From the NCBI GenBank assembly GCA_963931865.1, contig OZ007516.1, forward strand, positions 3,280,744 through 3,344,743: 64,000 bases of DNA, read 5' to 3'. The translations under genes and the position numbers were made by a program. This document shows, one piece after another, positions 23,501 to 33,544 of the stretch. Under the pieces are notes generated by a model. It did no database searches, had not been told where the DNA came from, and saw nothing but the letters and a program-made list of their open reading frames with translations. Source of the DNA: Axinella damicornis (taxonomy: Eukaryota; Porifera; Demospongiae; Axinellida; Axinellidae). Position 1 is the first letter of the stretch, and each line of letters opens with the position of its first letter.

Positions 23501-26500
23501 CGATTCACTCCCATCCGCAAGCAAGATCCGAGTTCCATCTGGGTGGATAAGAGCAAGAGTTGGAAGATAAAGCTGTATGGCTGTAAACTGAATTGCCAGC
23601 TGCACACGGACAGCAACTTCAGTGACTCTTCCGTCGCTGACGACCTCTTTGGTGTGCCTCTCCTCGTAGCCTCTCTCCCGGCTCACTAGCAGCGGTGGTA
23701 CAACGGGTGGAGAGGAAACGGTACGGTGGGATTCTTCTGGCTGGATCACCAGACTCCAACCAACTAATCGTCCATTATCATTCTCTAACAAAAGATCGGT
23801 GATGAGGAGCCTCCATTCCCCCTCGATTGGGACCCCTCTGAAGTTTGTGAGATCTCCGTCGGGGGTGAACAGGCCCTGAGTTTGAAACTGGCACACTCCA
23901 GGGGAAGTGGCTGACTTAGAAAGGGAGACATTTGCGGATGAATCACTATCAAACGTCGTCCTAAACAGGTTGTCCCTTCTGCAAACTCGGCCTCCCGGAC
24001 TCAACACCAGTAGCTCCCTCCTAGCCTCGTGCTCTAGCTCGATCTTCAAATCTCCAACAAACGAGTGGCGTATGTCCACAATAACGTCTACGTCTCCCAC
24101 AAAGCCCACTTCAGCGATGACGATTGTACTGGTTATGGTCGGAACAACTTCACCCCTCCATAGCGTACCAAAGGGGAGTCCCAAATCCTGTGCTTCAGCA
24201 ACAACCGGGAGACTCACTTTTTCTGGGGACTCATACGTGACCCTGAGAACTTCATACGCACCATTCAGAGCGTTATTGAGCTGTAGTGTGGCTCTCTCAA
24301 TAGCCAGACTGTCTGAGTCGATGATGTATGCTTCTGCGGGATGGACAACTGAAACTGGGCCTTTGAAAGGAAAGTAGCGGTTGAAGTAACTTGTATCAGT
24401 TCTGCTCACACTCAGAACAGGAGAAACGTTCTGAATCCCAACTGTCAGTATTGTGTGTGATACTGCTACCGGATTGGTTGTTTTCCCATCATAGAAGGTT
24501 GCCGTGACGACACGCTCTCCAACTGTGGGTCTTCCCTTGTAGTTACTATATCGCACGCTCTGCAAAGCTTGCAAATAGACATTGGCATCTGCAAGTCCTT
24601 GGAAGAAGATCACCTGTGGTGAGTTCTCTCCAGTTGCCCTCGACCCAAAGGTGAGTGAAGGGTGGGAGAATGTTTCCTCAACAGTCAGAGCTTCATAAGG
24701 TCCATCCCGGAACCCAGCAATCTTGATGTACATATACTGGAGGGTAGCGGAAGGTGGAACGGTCAAGGTAGAGTTAGGAGGTGCGACAGGTACAGAAAAA
24801 TCGATTCCCTTTGTGAAGGATTGGTTGAATGTGGAGCCATTGTATGAAAGACCATTTAAGTCCAGTTCTAGTTGCTGTGTGTGTGTGGGTGTCATGTGCG
24901 TGTGGGTGTTGTGTGGGTGTTGTGTGCGTGTGTGTGTCGTGTGTGTGTGTGTGTGGTGTGGAGGAGGAATACAACAATCATTGCTAAAAGAGGTGTTGAG
25001 ACGGTTCAAAATACTCACTTTCTGAGCAAATACTAATAAGGCATTCCTCACGCATACCTCTGTCACTTCACCAGTGACAACCACGACCAGGCAGAGAGGG
25101 CCGGAGGGGACAGAGAGGCGATCCCTCGCCAGGAAACAGACAACGTGCTCTCCTCGCTGGTTGCTACTTGGCTGCCAGTTGAACGGCACTTTTGCTGAGG
25201 GTGAGTGAGGGTGTGGAGTGTAATGGGGAGAGGGTGAGTGAGGGTGTGATGAGTTGCAGTGGTAAGGAGATTTTGTGGGAGTGAGGGTGTGATGAGGTGG
25301 AGTGTAAGGGGGAGGGGGGAGTGAGGGTGTGATGAGGTAGAGTGCAAGATTGCGTGGGAGTGAGGGTGTGACGAGGTGGAGTCCAATGAGAGTGCGTGAG
25401 AGTGAGGGTGTGATGTGGTAGAGTAGAGCATGTGAGAGTGAGGGTGCAGTGAGGCAGAGTGAGGGAGTGGAAAGGGGTTGGTTCTTCATATTCGGCTAAG
25501 TCCATAAACTAATTTCCTGCCTAATTAGGACCAAATATGGTCCCCTGATTGATCAATCTAAGCATTGTCTATGAGCTGTACCTGAGTATGCCCCTGTCAG
25601 TTGTAGGTCTCCCAGCCACGCCCCTTCCGGGAGGGGCAGCACATTGGTCAGCCCCACCCCCAGAATGCTGTCTGCATCGTGAATGGTGAGATTGTGGGTG
25701 AGGAGATCCCCTGAGGCAACATAGAGGGTGTCGGTGGGTAGGAGGGGGGAGGGGGTGGTGAGGGTAGGGGGGATGCTGGGTGTCGAGGAGGGTACTCGAA
25801 TCAGAAGCTCCGACGCAACCTGGAAAGGAAGACAGAGCAAAGAATATCACTAGGATGATTCTGGCTGCAGCCGATCAAGGCATATACAGTTCAGAACTAA
25901 AACTAAAACTGAAATTATATAGAGTGTCTTATTTTATCAGTACTATTGCCAAAAAGGCACTTCCCAGTTTATTTAGGACATGGAAAGAAAAGTAAGTATA
26001 CTAGCGGGTAGTAGGTGGGTTGAAGGGACACAAAAGCCAAGTGCACGGCAGTACGTGACGTCACATTATAGCATTCATACACATACCCTGGATCCAGTGA
26101 AGACATCCTCTACTACCAACTGTACACTGTAATCTCCTGGAGAGAAGTAGGCAGGGTCCCAGGTCACATGACCCGTTGTCGTAGAAACAGACAGCCCCTG
26201 AAGCAGATATAGTAACGTGTTACCAGGCATCTAATGTACACAGAACCCTTTTCAGAACTAACAACCAATTCTAGTTCAAGTAGCAGCAGCTGACCAAATC
26301 TGCAATCTGCACCACACACACACACACACAGCACACACTCACCCGTGGGGTACCAGCTTGGGAAGATCGGTAATCAATGGCGTTGCCAAGTGAATAGATT
26401 AGAGGATTGGCCGTAGGGTGGGTAGCAGTAAAGAAAAATCCAGGTGTGGCTCGTGATGAGGGGAGTGTGATGGTGGGAATGATGGGGAGGGTGGGAGAGG

Positions 26501-29500
26501 AGTCATACGTCAGATCAACAGTCACACTCAGAGCAAGCCTGTGAGTGTGCAGGTGTGTGTGTGTGTGTGGGGTGGGGTGAGGGGGAGAGGATCAATGAAA
26601 TTTCCATACAGTAAAGAACGCCATCCCATGTCAACTGAAAGCTACCATCCGCTCACGTTGTTCCTCTGTTGTTGACAAGGTTCTTTCTCCGGCAACAGTA
26701 CTCAAACTTTGCCCACCAGGGGTTGCCATAGCGATTGGCAGTGGGATAGCGGTGGAGGAGGGAGGCTGTTGCAACCAGATAGCCTTCTGAAGGACTGATG
26801 AAGAGGATCTGCATGTGTTGTCATGTAAAGTAATGGAAAATTGAAAAAACACATAATTAGAGACTTCACTTCACCCCTGCACTGCAAACATAACTGCAAA
26901 TCACTTGTACTCACCTTCATGGCACCTCCCTCTACCTCATTCCCGTCTCCAAACTTCAGACTCCCTGGCCACCGCACCTCATCCCCCGCTGTGGCATTGG
27001 TGGGGGTGTGCTCCAGTGACAGCGTGAGGGTGAAGGTGAATTGTGCTGCCGTGCGGCTGACAGCAGGTGCCGACTTCCACACCAGAGTGCCTGACAGAAC
27101 AGCTCCATCTAGAGGGCAGTTTAAGTATGACATTACTATGACTTCTAATCAGCCTTTCAATTTCCAAGGTAGCAGTACAATGTATACACAAAGACTCCTA
27201 GCTAGGAGAGAAATGGTATGAACCAGCAACCTTGCGATTAGTGTTTATATCTCTTTACACTGCATGCAACTCCACAACAGTCCTGCACAGCCAGAGGCTA
27301 CGGTATGAGCAAGCAGAGCCTCAGGGCTTGCATAGGTACAAATGTAGAGCAGCTACTTGTGGAGTTGAACAGTGAGTGTAACCGACATCTTTAAATCTCA
27401 GCTCCACACTCTCAAACTCACACAAGCTCTACGTACATATGTACGTAACTAGATAAGTACCACTATCCGCAACACCACAACTTCTCGATGAACTGCCTCC
27501 ACCTCGCTGTACAACAATACACGTACCTTCATCATTGTCTTCCACGGTGACATTAAAATCCGGTAGGGGTCCATTGAAGTTCTTGTCAGTGCTGCTAAGA
27601 CTCAAGTTGAATGCAGCTGCATATGGTGAGCGCATGTTGAGGGAATCTTCCAGGGCATACACTGTCAAATCTTGTGGAATGTTCCACCCATCAGGTTCAA
27701 AGGTCATCAGGGGGTGTGACAGTGCAATGGTGTCAGTGATGGTGTGATAGGTGACGGTGACAGGGAAGCGTGGGCGGTTGGGGAGTGTGACTTCATAGAC
27801 GGCCCACCTCCCCTCAGGAATGTCAGGAGGGTAGGGGTACATCTCCTTTGGAACAATCAACACGCTCACTGCAGAGGGGGGAAAGAGGATTTTCTCAACC
27901 AATCTACTATACACCTCCAAAGCTACGTACACTTTGATGCAAACCCACACCCTCCACATCCTCACATGGTCACACCCGACACCCTCCACATCCTTCACAA
28001 TTTCACCCTCACACTCCTCACCTTCATCTGCATCGGTCACCAGTAGTGTGAGGTTAGCAGCCTTCAGGTACGCCTCCCTACTGCTGTCTGTTGTCATGGC
28101 GATGATAGAGCCATAGGGAGATTCTAGGATGACATCATCATCGACTGCCATGACATATAAGTCCTGTTCCATATGCCAGTTGCTTGAGTTGAATATCAGT
28201 GGGGAGGTGAGGATCCTGGGAGGAGAGAGAGGAGGAGAGGGGGAAGATAGATGGGAGGAGGAGAGGGGGATGAGAGGTGAGGAGAGATGGGTGAGGAGGG
28301 AGAATTGGAGGGGAGAGAAGAGGAGAGAAAAGGAAGGAAAGAGGGAGAGGAGGGGGAAAGGATATGAGCAGGTATGTTCACATGCCAAAACTTATGGCAC
28401 ATGTCCAAAATTGGCAGAAACAGCACTCCTGTTCTGTAGGGTGAGTGATGTGCCACTTCTGCCAAAAATGGAACAATGAACCATAATTGGCAGAAACAGC
28501 ACTCCTGGTGAATGACAGCACACCAGGTCTTATCTTCTTTGCTACATGTACACTAGCTGCCACTTGCTGTTGAGGGCGTCCTGCTTGCATAGCCTCGTTC
28601 CCAGGCCTTCATACACCTCCAGTTTTTTCATCGTTTACAGTATGCACAAATACCGTAAGTGATCAAAAACTGGTGGTGTGGAATTAAGGTTGGGAATGAG
28701 GTTATGCATGCCGTTGTAGCAGACTAATACACTAGGTATCTTTGGCTACGAATGAGGTATGAAGCTGGGATTTACACCATTGTGATCAGCATGAAAGGAG
28801 CTTTCCGATGACGTCTGTTTTGCTGTCAGTTTAATTTTAACCCAAAATCATGAAAAACCATGGATTATAGCCTTTGGTCTACTGCGATTTTTGACAAAAA
28901 TGTAACTGACATTAAAAATTATTTTAAGGACATCATTTGAAAGCTCTTTTTATGCTGACCACAATGGCACAATTCCCAGCTTCATATCTCATTCACATAC
29001 CTAGTGCAATGCTCTCTTCCAAGTGTATTCCCAATACCAAGTTAATTGCACAATCATCAGTCACCCCACAGAAGTAATTACAATGTATGTTCATTAATAG
29101 CATATAATAACATCATCAACATTCGAATTCAAACCATACCTGGTGAGTTGATCAGAAGCATTCAGCTCAATAGCAACATTAGTGGGTGGGGGTCCATTCA
29201 GTTTGACAGAGTACACACTCTGTGATCCCTCTGTAATGTAACCAGGACTAGCACGCTTCTGCAGTAGGAAACTCTGAAAGAGAAGGACGTCCTCCCGTTC
29301 TAGAAGGGGAAAGGGGCAGAATGCATGAGCAGCTGCAATATAGATGAACACCTGCAAAAAAAAAACTGCAATAAACAGCTGCCAATAACAGGTAAAAAAA
29401 ACAGCTGCAGCAAATCTGAACAGCTGCACAAAAAAAAAACAGCAGTAGCTGAACAACCCGAAAACAATAACAGCTGCAGGCTGTATCCTCACCAGTGGGG

Positions 29501-31179
29501 TTGTTTAGACTCTCCCCAACTTCATTCACAAAAGACACATTGACGGTGTAGCTTGTGCCTGGTGTGATGGGGGAGATGGTGAAGGATGACTGTGAGGGGT
29601 GGAGGGAGACCTGCGACACATTCATGAGGACCTCTAGCTCGACGATAGTGTAGTTCACCCAAACCAATTCGACTGGGCAGAGCAGGGCAGAGTTGTCAGG
29701 TGGAGACTGGGAAGAGGGAGGTAGGAGGGAGGAAGGAATGGGTGATGGTGTATGGTGGTTGACATAAGATTCTATGCAATCCACCTACTGTACATGTGTA
29801 AGCATACCTGCCATGTGATCTGTACAAGCCCACTAAAACAGAGAGAAGGATTGAGGCAGTTGCGCTGGACATCAAGGTTGATTGCCGGGAGGGGTTCTAG
29901 ATGGAGGACAGGAGGAGATATAAGGAGGATAAAGAGGGGGAGGAGAGGGAGTAGGAGGGGGGAGGAGGTGGGAAGGAGGAGGAGGAAGAGGGAGATGAGG
30001 AGGGGGAGGAGAGAGGGAGGAGGAGGGAGAGGAAGAGGGAGATGGGAGGGGGAGGAGGAGAGGGAGAAGGTGGAGGAAGTGGGGGAGATGAAGAGGGGGG
30101 AGGAGAGGGGGAGGTGGAGGATGAAGTGGGGAGGAGGAAGAGGAGATGAAGAGGAGGTGGGGAGGCATGGGCAGGAGGAGGAGGGAGAGGAAGAGGGAAA
30201 TGAGGAGGGGAGGAGAGTGCATGGTCTCATCAACTGTGCTACAATAACTGTTTGGCAAACATCACTACATCACAAAATACACAAACGCAGACACTCACCG
30301 ATAGCCTCAATGAGCATCATGAACGGCACAGCATTGCTGTTTCCCACGGCATTAATGGACACAATCATCGCATCGTACATCACATTCGGTACAAGTCCGC
30401 AAATATCGATCGTAGTTTCATTGCCTAATGCTGTCTCAATCACAGTGACAGGAGTGGAATTGGTGGAATTGGGGAGGGTGAAGGTGATGATAAACTGAAG
30501 GATATCAGCAGTTCCATCAAATTCCGGGAGTCCCCATGTGACGTTGGCACAGGTACAGGTACTGTTGAACTGTGCTGGCTCTACGGGAGGGGAAGGGATG
30601 CCTGTGGGGCAGAAGGAGGAGGGAGGAGGAGAATTGGAGGAATATGAAAACACATTCAACACCTACATCGATCATACTTCCCAGCGCATATATTATATCA
30701 CATTCACTCACCAGCCAAGTAGATGTTCTCACTGTTGCTGGCTCCCATCACATCCGCGCACACGATAGCGGTGTTGTTGAATGCCACACCCACTCCAGAG
30801 ATGGTCAATGTTGAGCTGAGGTGATTACCAGCCTTGAGCGCCAGCACGGCAACAACCCCTGACAATCAAAGATACAGTGGAGATAGAATTCCTTCGTGGT
30901 AGACATTGGTTCTCACTATACATGCATAGTTCCAACCACCATTAATGGACCAATCAGAACATTGGCCAAAATCACATGACCAATTACCTGCAGAATCATC
31001 CGTCAAGTTATCTCCCACTTCATGGTTAGCATTCACAAATGTCAGGTCCTGGAAGAGTGGGTTAGACCACGTCAGTGTTGCTCCCTCCACCTCACACGTG
31101 TATACCACCCTCTCCTCTGGGAGGGGGCGTCGGGCCATGGGGCGGGGCGGTATAGTGTAGGTGAGGGTTACAGCTGTGG

Positions 31180-31217
<38 letters not shown>

Positions 31218-33544
31218 GTGTGTGTGTGTGCGTGCATGTGTGTGTGTGTGGGGGGGATGCAATCACGTAAGGGTATACATGTACAATGTGATGAAGTCCA
31301 GAAAAGCCATCAGTCAAACAACTACAGGTGCTCAGCAGAGCACGTACCCCGTGCGCAACTTTGACTTGACAGCTATAGGCCTACCACCGATTATTCATAC
31401 AGCATGCACGATGAGCTAGCTAGGCCACGATTTACAGCGATGTCAGCATGCAGAATGAGATACCGTAAGTTGTGGCAGTAATGTTAGAAATAGGGTGTGG
31501 TCAAGTTGTATAAAATAATTAGAAGCACGAATTTCACGCAGCTTTTCTCAGCCTCTCAAGTAGATCTTTGGTCTGTGAGTTATGTAGACGCTAGTATTTT
31601 CTGAATTCTGATACTTCTATCCTGAAATAAGCCTTCAACAAGGCCTTCACTGCTCAAACCGCCACTGAAACCGCTTGGACGGACAGACTGACAGACAAAC
31701 TGATCACTCTACCCCCTGCTGCGCATGTGCACGGGGTAATAAACCTCTGTCACACACAGCTAGGTACAGTCTTGTACCCAGGTCACATCTGCCTCCTCCC
31801 ACATAGCCTGGGAATGAGACTAGATTAGGTCCAGAAACCCAGCCTCACCATCATTGTCATTAATGACCACCCAGGCGGTCGAGTTATCTCCGAGTTGAGT
31901 GCTATTGCCAGAAGGCAGGACAATCACCACACTAACTCTCTCCTCTCCTTCAAAGGCAATCTTGTCCTCCAAGATGTTGAATGTGGTGCATGCGACAGAG
32001 CCATTGCTATCGGCAGTGGGAGGAAGGGTAAGGAGGCGGGAGGCTGGAGTGAAGTCCTCAAACGCTGAGGGAGGAAAGAACATGAGGGAACACAGTTATG
32101 TGCACATGCAAAAAATACGCAGCTGCAGGATAGCCTATCAGTAACCGAGGTAACCAAATTTGATTCTCATTTTCAACGAGGGGATAAACTGCATGCACAA
32201 CTAATTAATTTCAGTTTCCTGCACCTGTGGCTTCTGGAGGTGATGTTTCCATGGTAACAACTGAAACAGTGAGGGTTGTAGCTGTGGCCATGTCTGTTTT
32301 GACGCACACTGTTACTTCCCTATCTTCCTCCGCAACTGGGAAGAACATGGAGGTGAAGTCGACCGAAACAACTGGTGTGTGGAATGTAATATGTGTGTTT
32401 GTGTGCGAGTGTATGTGTGTGTGTGTGTGTGTGTATGTGTGCATGTGTGTGGTATGTGATGTGTGGTATTTGTGTACATGTGCATGCATGTGTTTGTAAG
32501 TGTGTGTGTGTTAGCCTCGTTCCCAGGCCTCCACGCTCAGCTTTTGTACAAAAAAGTGAAAAAAGCTGGGCCTGGGAACGAGCCTGTGTGTGTGTGTGGT
32601 GTGGAGGGGATGGAGAGTGGAAGGGAGGAGGTGGAGAGGGAAGGAAAGCAGAGATTGTTGTACATGAGGATAAATGGTCTTTTATGATCTGACAGCTTGA
32701 GATGACGTACTGAGAAGAACTAATCATCTACATACCAAACATGGAAACTAAAAACATTCACCATTGCAACTCACTGTCGTCATCGGAGATCACAATTGTG
32801 GCCTCCTGCATCCCAACTTCCAGGCGGACATCAGATGACACAGTTAGGAGGTTTAACTGGACACCAAACTGCTCCTCACCCTCCAGGGCCAGGCGGTCAT
32901 CAAGGATGTCAAAACTCACACACACAGTGGATGAGTTTTCGCTGACAGGGAGTGTGGCATTTTGGGCACTGGGAACGAAGTCTGCATTTGCTGTGTGAGG
33001 AAGACATTTAAATTACTTACAATACACAATTGTGCACTTGGTACTAGCCCATAGTGTAATGTTGTAGTGTATTCACCAGCCCTTTCTCCTTCTTTCTGGG
33101 CACGAGACTACTGGTACGCATACATAAACACACACACACACACACACACCAGATGCATGAAAATTTCCAGTTGCGATCTCAAAAGCGGTCACCTCCACAG
33201 TGACCTCTTCCATGAGTGCAGTGTCTGTAGCAAAACACACGATGGCCGTCCCACTCCCCTCTTCGACGGGGAACACTGGAGCAGTAAACCCTACCACCAC
33301 TGAGGGAGAGACGAGAGAGTACGAATTAGCGTGTACCCAGCTGCCCTTCAATAGCGTGCGCGCTATGCGCAAGGAAAGGGGGGAGGGGCTGGATGCGCGA
33401 TCGAGAGATCGCATCAATCTTAGAGGTTAAAACTAACTCACCATCTGTTATTGCGTCTGTCACAGGTGAAAACGCAGCCATCAGGGCAGTGAACAGCAAC
33501 AAAACAGCAGTGTGTCTCCTCTGTCCGAAGAACAGTCCCGCCAT
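4659..33544 (-). CDS. Giant cadherin-like/Calx-beta adhesion receptor, 21 coding exons, ~7,791 aa
   Basis: This is a predicted type I membrane protein with a huge adhesive or matrix-binding ectodomain. Exons: 33544-33442, 33299-33150, 32990-32775, 32371-32225, 32064-31849, 31173-30988, 30858-30712, 30601-30299, 29896-29808, 29706-29493, 29299-29140, 28215-28022, 27868-27527, 27108-26915, 26808-26657, 26538-26343, 26197-26087, 25819-25582, 25194-25058, 24874-5837, 5501-4659. Every junction is GT/AG and every phase matches, giving 23,376 coding nt including the stop. The ATG at 33544 was chosen because it opens a clear signal peptide. Order: signal peptide, 2 Calx-beta, Ig, 2 FN3, Calx-beta-like, a multi-exon module, 2 P-domains, about 4,900 residues of cadherin-like repeats, furin sites, TM near 7360-7383, ~408-residue tail. 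N-glycosylation sequons are abundant. I know no named orthologue; adhesion is inferred from the domains. Confidence 0.88.
5518..5553. repeat. ~35-bp G/C homopolymer in the last intron of the giant gene
   Basis: Positions about 5518-5552 are an unbroken G run on the plus strand, which is a C run in the transcript just upstream of the final acceptor. It doubles as polypyrimidine tract and, on the plus strand, as a potential G-quadruplex. Length is probably unreliable in assembly. Confidence 0.8.
6222..6293 (-). other. Transmembrane helix
   Basis: FWWIIIAIVIVILIAIIIVV followed by VYFMYRYY gives about 22 strongly hydrophobic residues. A basic stop-transfer stretch (HKAQRKEALRVVRRWKKDK) comes next. 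This is the only convincing internal membrane segment, fixing a type I topology with the C-terminus inside. Confidence 0.9.
6530..7945 (-). other. Paired juxtamembrane modules flanking two furin-type sites
   Basis: Two related modules share DAKVSRGDTILFTFAED.../DATYGTGDTITITFNRAT, then LFVFDPPF/IFVFEPQLG, then VGRWTSPTQFLLTIVDEGYP/TGSWLTPSELQITVVNLGR. I recognise this module from unnamed proteins of sponges and choanoflagellates. Between the copies lie RRRR-D (about 7110-7135) and RVRR-Q (about 7067-7087). Both fit R-x-x-R furin cleavage, so the ectodomain may be cut about 260 residues before the membrane and stay attached non-covalently. Confidence 0.6.
10870..20603 (-). other. Ser-Gly-rich inserts interrupting cadherin-like domains
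   Basis: Besides the insert in P-domain 2 (23225-23430), four more Ser/Gly blocks break otherwise regular domains: about 20400-20603 (ESGSSGSSGMGSS), 19395-19545 (SGSASGSGSGLGSG), 14830-15140 (LESGSGLFGSGSGSGMGSG) and 10870-11165 (DMGSGGVGSGISGSGSG). Several have acidic residues next to S-G-x-G, the pattern of glycosaminoglycan attachment sites. They look like flexible, possibly proteoglycan-type, linkers. Confidence 0.65.
12600..21432 (-). repeat. Six-domain cassette repeated three times inside exon 20
   Basis: Reading down the protein, the order W1 (NDSPxxNSSV linker), W2 (NDAPxL linker, DGGxxW), W3 (NDSPV linker, GVxxRxGxWxxxC), L1, L2 (DPPxLDLN linker) and L3 (LDVNG linker) recurs. Cycle 1 is 21432-18146, cycle 2 is 18145-15357, cycle 3 is 15356 to about 12600. 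W3 in each cycle is the only type carrying the cysteine after W-x-x. Cycle 1 is longer because of two Ser-Gly inserts. Cycle 3 degrades at its L2/L3 end. Confidence 0.72.
23020..23645 (-). other. P-domain-like 2 with Ser-Gly-rich insert
   Basis: Residues ~1576-1784 follow the same plan as the preceding domain: ALIHPDGTRILLADGS, then YLVFDDRATATDY, then SSLRGKLAAGKWTIALSSNN and VLVGWSLRVAREP. The two halves are separated by about 70 residues of Ser/Gly-rich sequence (about 23225-23430). It appears to be a diverged tandem duplicate of P-domain 1 that acquired a linker. Confidence 0.6.
23735..24205 (-). other. P/Homo-B domain 1 (proprotein-convertase P-domain-like)
   Basis: Residues ~1389-1546 contain VDVIVDIRHSFVGDLKIELE, FRTTFDSDS, a line starting LTNFRGVPIEGEWRLLITD and GRLVGWSLVIQ. 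These match the jelly-roll P-domain (HxYxGDLxIxLxSP; FxGxxxxGxWxLxVxD; G-x-L-x-x-W-x-L). No protease domain is adjacent, so a structural role is more likely than convertase activity. Confidence 0.75.
24875..25057 (-). other. 183-nt intron without stop codons (intron 19)
   Basis: The donor GAG|GTATGC and the acceptor CACACACAG| CAACTAG are both phase 0. The intron is 61 codons long with no stop in the coding frame, and its 3' half is a CA-rich microsatellite. Retention would add a His/Thr-rich segment without breaking the protein, so both isoforms are possible. The coherent domain sequence argues that splicing is normal. Confidence 0.7.
25058..27108 (-). other. Multi-exon beta module (exons 14-19)
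   Basis: Residues ~823-1165 are spread over six exons. They read GTLVWKSAP, GDEVRWPGSLKFGDGNE, RYGNPWWAKFEYCCRRKNLVNN, SSPTLPIIPTI, GHVTWDPAYFSPGDYSVQL and, at the end, FNWQPSSNQRGEHVVCFLARD. I recognise the layout (SGT-W start, CC-x-x-x-LVN middle, FxWxPxxxQxGxHxxCFxAxD end) from unnamed ectodomain proteins of sponges and cnidarians. It has no name or function I can give. Confidence 0.55.
25199..25490. repeat. GTGAGTGAGGGTGTG minisatellite in intron 18
   Basis: About ten degenerate units of roughly 27-30 bp built on GAGGGTGTGATGAGG fill most of the intron upstream of exon 19. They lack stops on the minus strand, so they fuse in frame to exon 19 and produce a spurious 98-residue extension. 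Confidence 0.7.
27527..29299 (-). other. Calx-beta-like repeats with SSTD motif (exons 11-13)
   Basis: Residues ~591-822 contain two related beta-rich units. The second holds YEVTLPNRPRFPVTVTY, LMTFEPDGWNIPQDLTVYAL and LSLSSTDKNFNG, closing with VTVEDNDE. The pattern is that of the 'TFTPxNWNxPQxVTV...SSTD' modules seen next to Calx-beta domains in many bacterial and invertebrate surface proteins. The first unit closes with LLVTDADE. The domain boundaries are inferred. Confidence 0.6.
28216..29139. other. Intron 11 of the giant gene, with a short inverted-repeat element
   Basis: A GGGAGAGGAGG purine-rich tract fills 28216-28365. About 28395-28515 holds a 23-bp direct duplication (TTGGCAGAAACAGCACTCCTG). 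About 28589-28711 is a ~120-bp inverted-repeat element with ends GCATAGCCTCGTTCCCAGGC and GGTTGGGAATGAGGTTATGC, a member of the GCCTCGTTCCCAGG family also at 32514 and 48218. The rest is AT-rich without recognisable features. Confidence 0.55.
29493..30601 (-). other. Two fibronectin type III domains (exons 8-10)
   Basis: The first FN3 (residues ~389-489, one exon of 303 nt) shows NVTWGLPEFDGTADI and ICGLVPNVMYDAMIVSINAVG. The second (residues ~490-590, two exons) shows VQITWQ, VWVNYTIVEL and SPITPGTSYTVNVSFVNEVG. Both carry the W in strand B and the L-P-x-x-x-Y-x-V signature. Phase-1 introns bound each domain. Confidence 0.8.
29897..30298. repeat. GAGGAGG purine-rich microsatellite intron 8
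   Basis: Between exons 9 and 8 of the giant gene, 29905-30225 is an almost pure A/G strand (GGAGGAGGAGAGG units). It could form triplex DNA. The ORFs on both strands here (poly-Arg/Gly/Glu or poly-Pro/Ser/Leu) are artefacts of composition. Confidence 0.75.
30712..31173 (-). other. Immunoglobulin-like domain (exons 6-7)
   Basis: Residues ~278-388 show an Ig-like fold. A first-sheet cysteine lies in VVYTCEVEGATLTWSNP, followed by LTFVNANHEVGDN, STLTISGVGVAFNN and a second cysteine in TAIVCADVMGASNSEN. The two cysteines and the tryptophan between them are the expected core. Introns on both sides are phase 1. Confidence 0.7.
31174..31848. mobile_element. Intron 5 of the giant gene: (GT)n microsatellite and a MITE-like repeat
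   Basis: After a GT microsatellite (31180-31250), a block at about 31300-31745 opens with CTCAGCAGAGCACGTACCCC and ends with GACGGACAGACTGACAGACA and CTGCGCATGTGCACGGGGTA. The ACCCCGTGCGCA-type ends are inverted relative to each other. A related block with the same start and end motifs lies at 35300-35970. I infer a non-autonomous repeat family; no coding capacity is seen. Confidence 0.45.
31849..32371 (-). other. Calx-beta domain 2 (exons 4-5)
   Basis: Residues ~157-278 repeat the Calx-beta pattern: VSVDFTSMFFPVAEED at the start, then IAFEGEERVSVVIVL and AWVVINDND. It is again two exons of 147 and 216 nt bounded by phase-1 introns, the same sizes and phases as its neighbour, pointing to an exon-pair duplication. 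Confidence 0.82.
32514..32585. mobile_element. Hairpin element of the GCCTCGTTCCCAGGC family
   Basis: A compact ~70-bp hairpin in an intron of the giant gene. GCCTCGTTCCCAGGCC is followed about 30 bp later by its complement GGCCTGGGAACGAGGC with only one mismatch class, and AGCTTTT-GTAC-AAAA at the tip. GT microsatellite flanks both sides. It is the shortest member of a family with larger copies at 28589 and 48218. Confidence 0.7.
32775..33299 (-). other. Calx-beta domain 1 (exons 2-3)
   Basis: Residues ~35-156 form a Calx-beta-type beta sandwich. It opens with VGFTAPVFPVEEG and closes with the diagnostic LALEGEEQFGVQL and ATIVISDDD, the acidic Ca-binding edge. The domain is split over two exons with phase-1 introns on both outer sides, which makes it a symmetrical, shufflable unit. 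Confidence 0.8.
33452..33544 (-). other. Signal peptide of the giant receptor
   Basis: The first 30 or so residues read MAGLFFGQRRHT then a hydrophobic core AVLLLFTALMAAF, followed by SPVTDA, where cleavage is plausible. The first exon ends 3 codons later in phase 1. In-frame codons upstream of this ATG contain only a GTG, so 33544 is the first ATG. Confidence 0.85.

Larger units (their letters stand above)
5837..24874 (-). other. Single 19,038-nt exon (exon 20), 6,346 codons
   Basis: The exon opens after CACACACAG (acceptor at 24876-24875) and ends at the donor CTG|GTGAGT (5837/5836). It is phase 0 at both ends. It carries both P-domains, all cadherin-like repeats, the furin sites, the transmembrane helix and the first third of the tail. 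The open frame continues upstream through the 183-nt intron into exon 19, because that intron has no stop and is a multiple of three. A naive ORF call therefore overextends it. Confidence 0.88.

Noticed and set aside
25199..25489. N-terminal extension of the giant exon rich in PSLSHALLYHIT-type sequence.
   Set aside because: It is a minisatellite in intron 18; the acceptor at 25196-25195 joins the preceding exon in phase (TGAYS then AKVPFNW).
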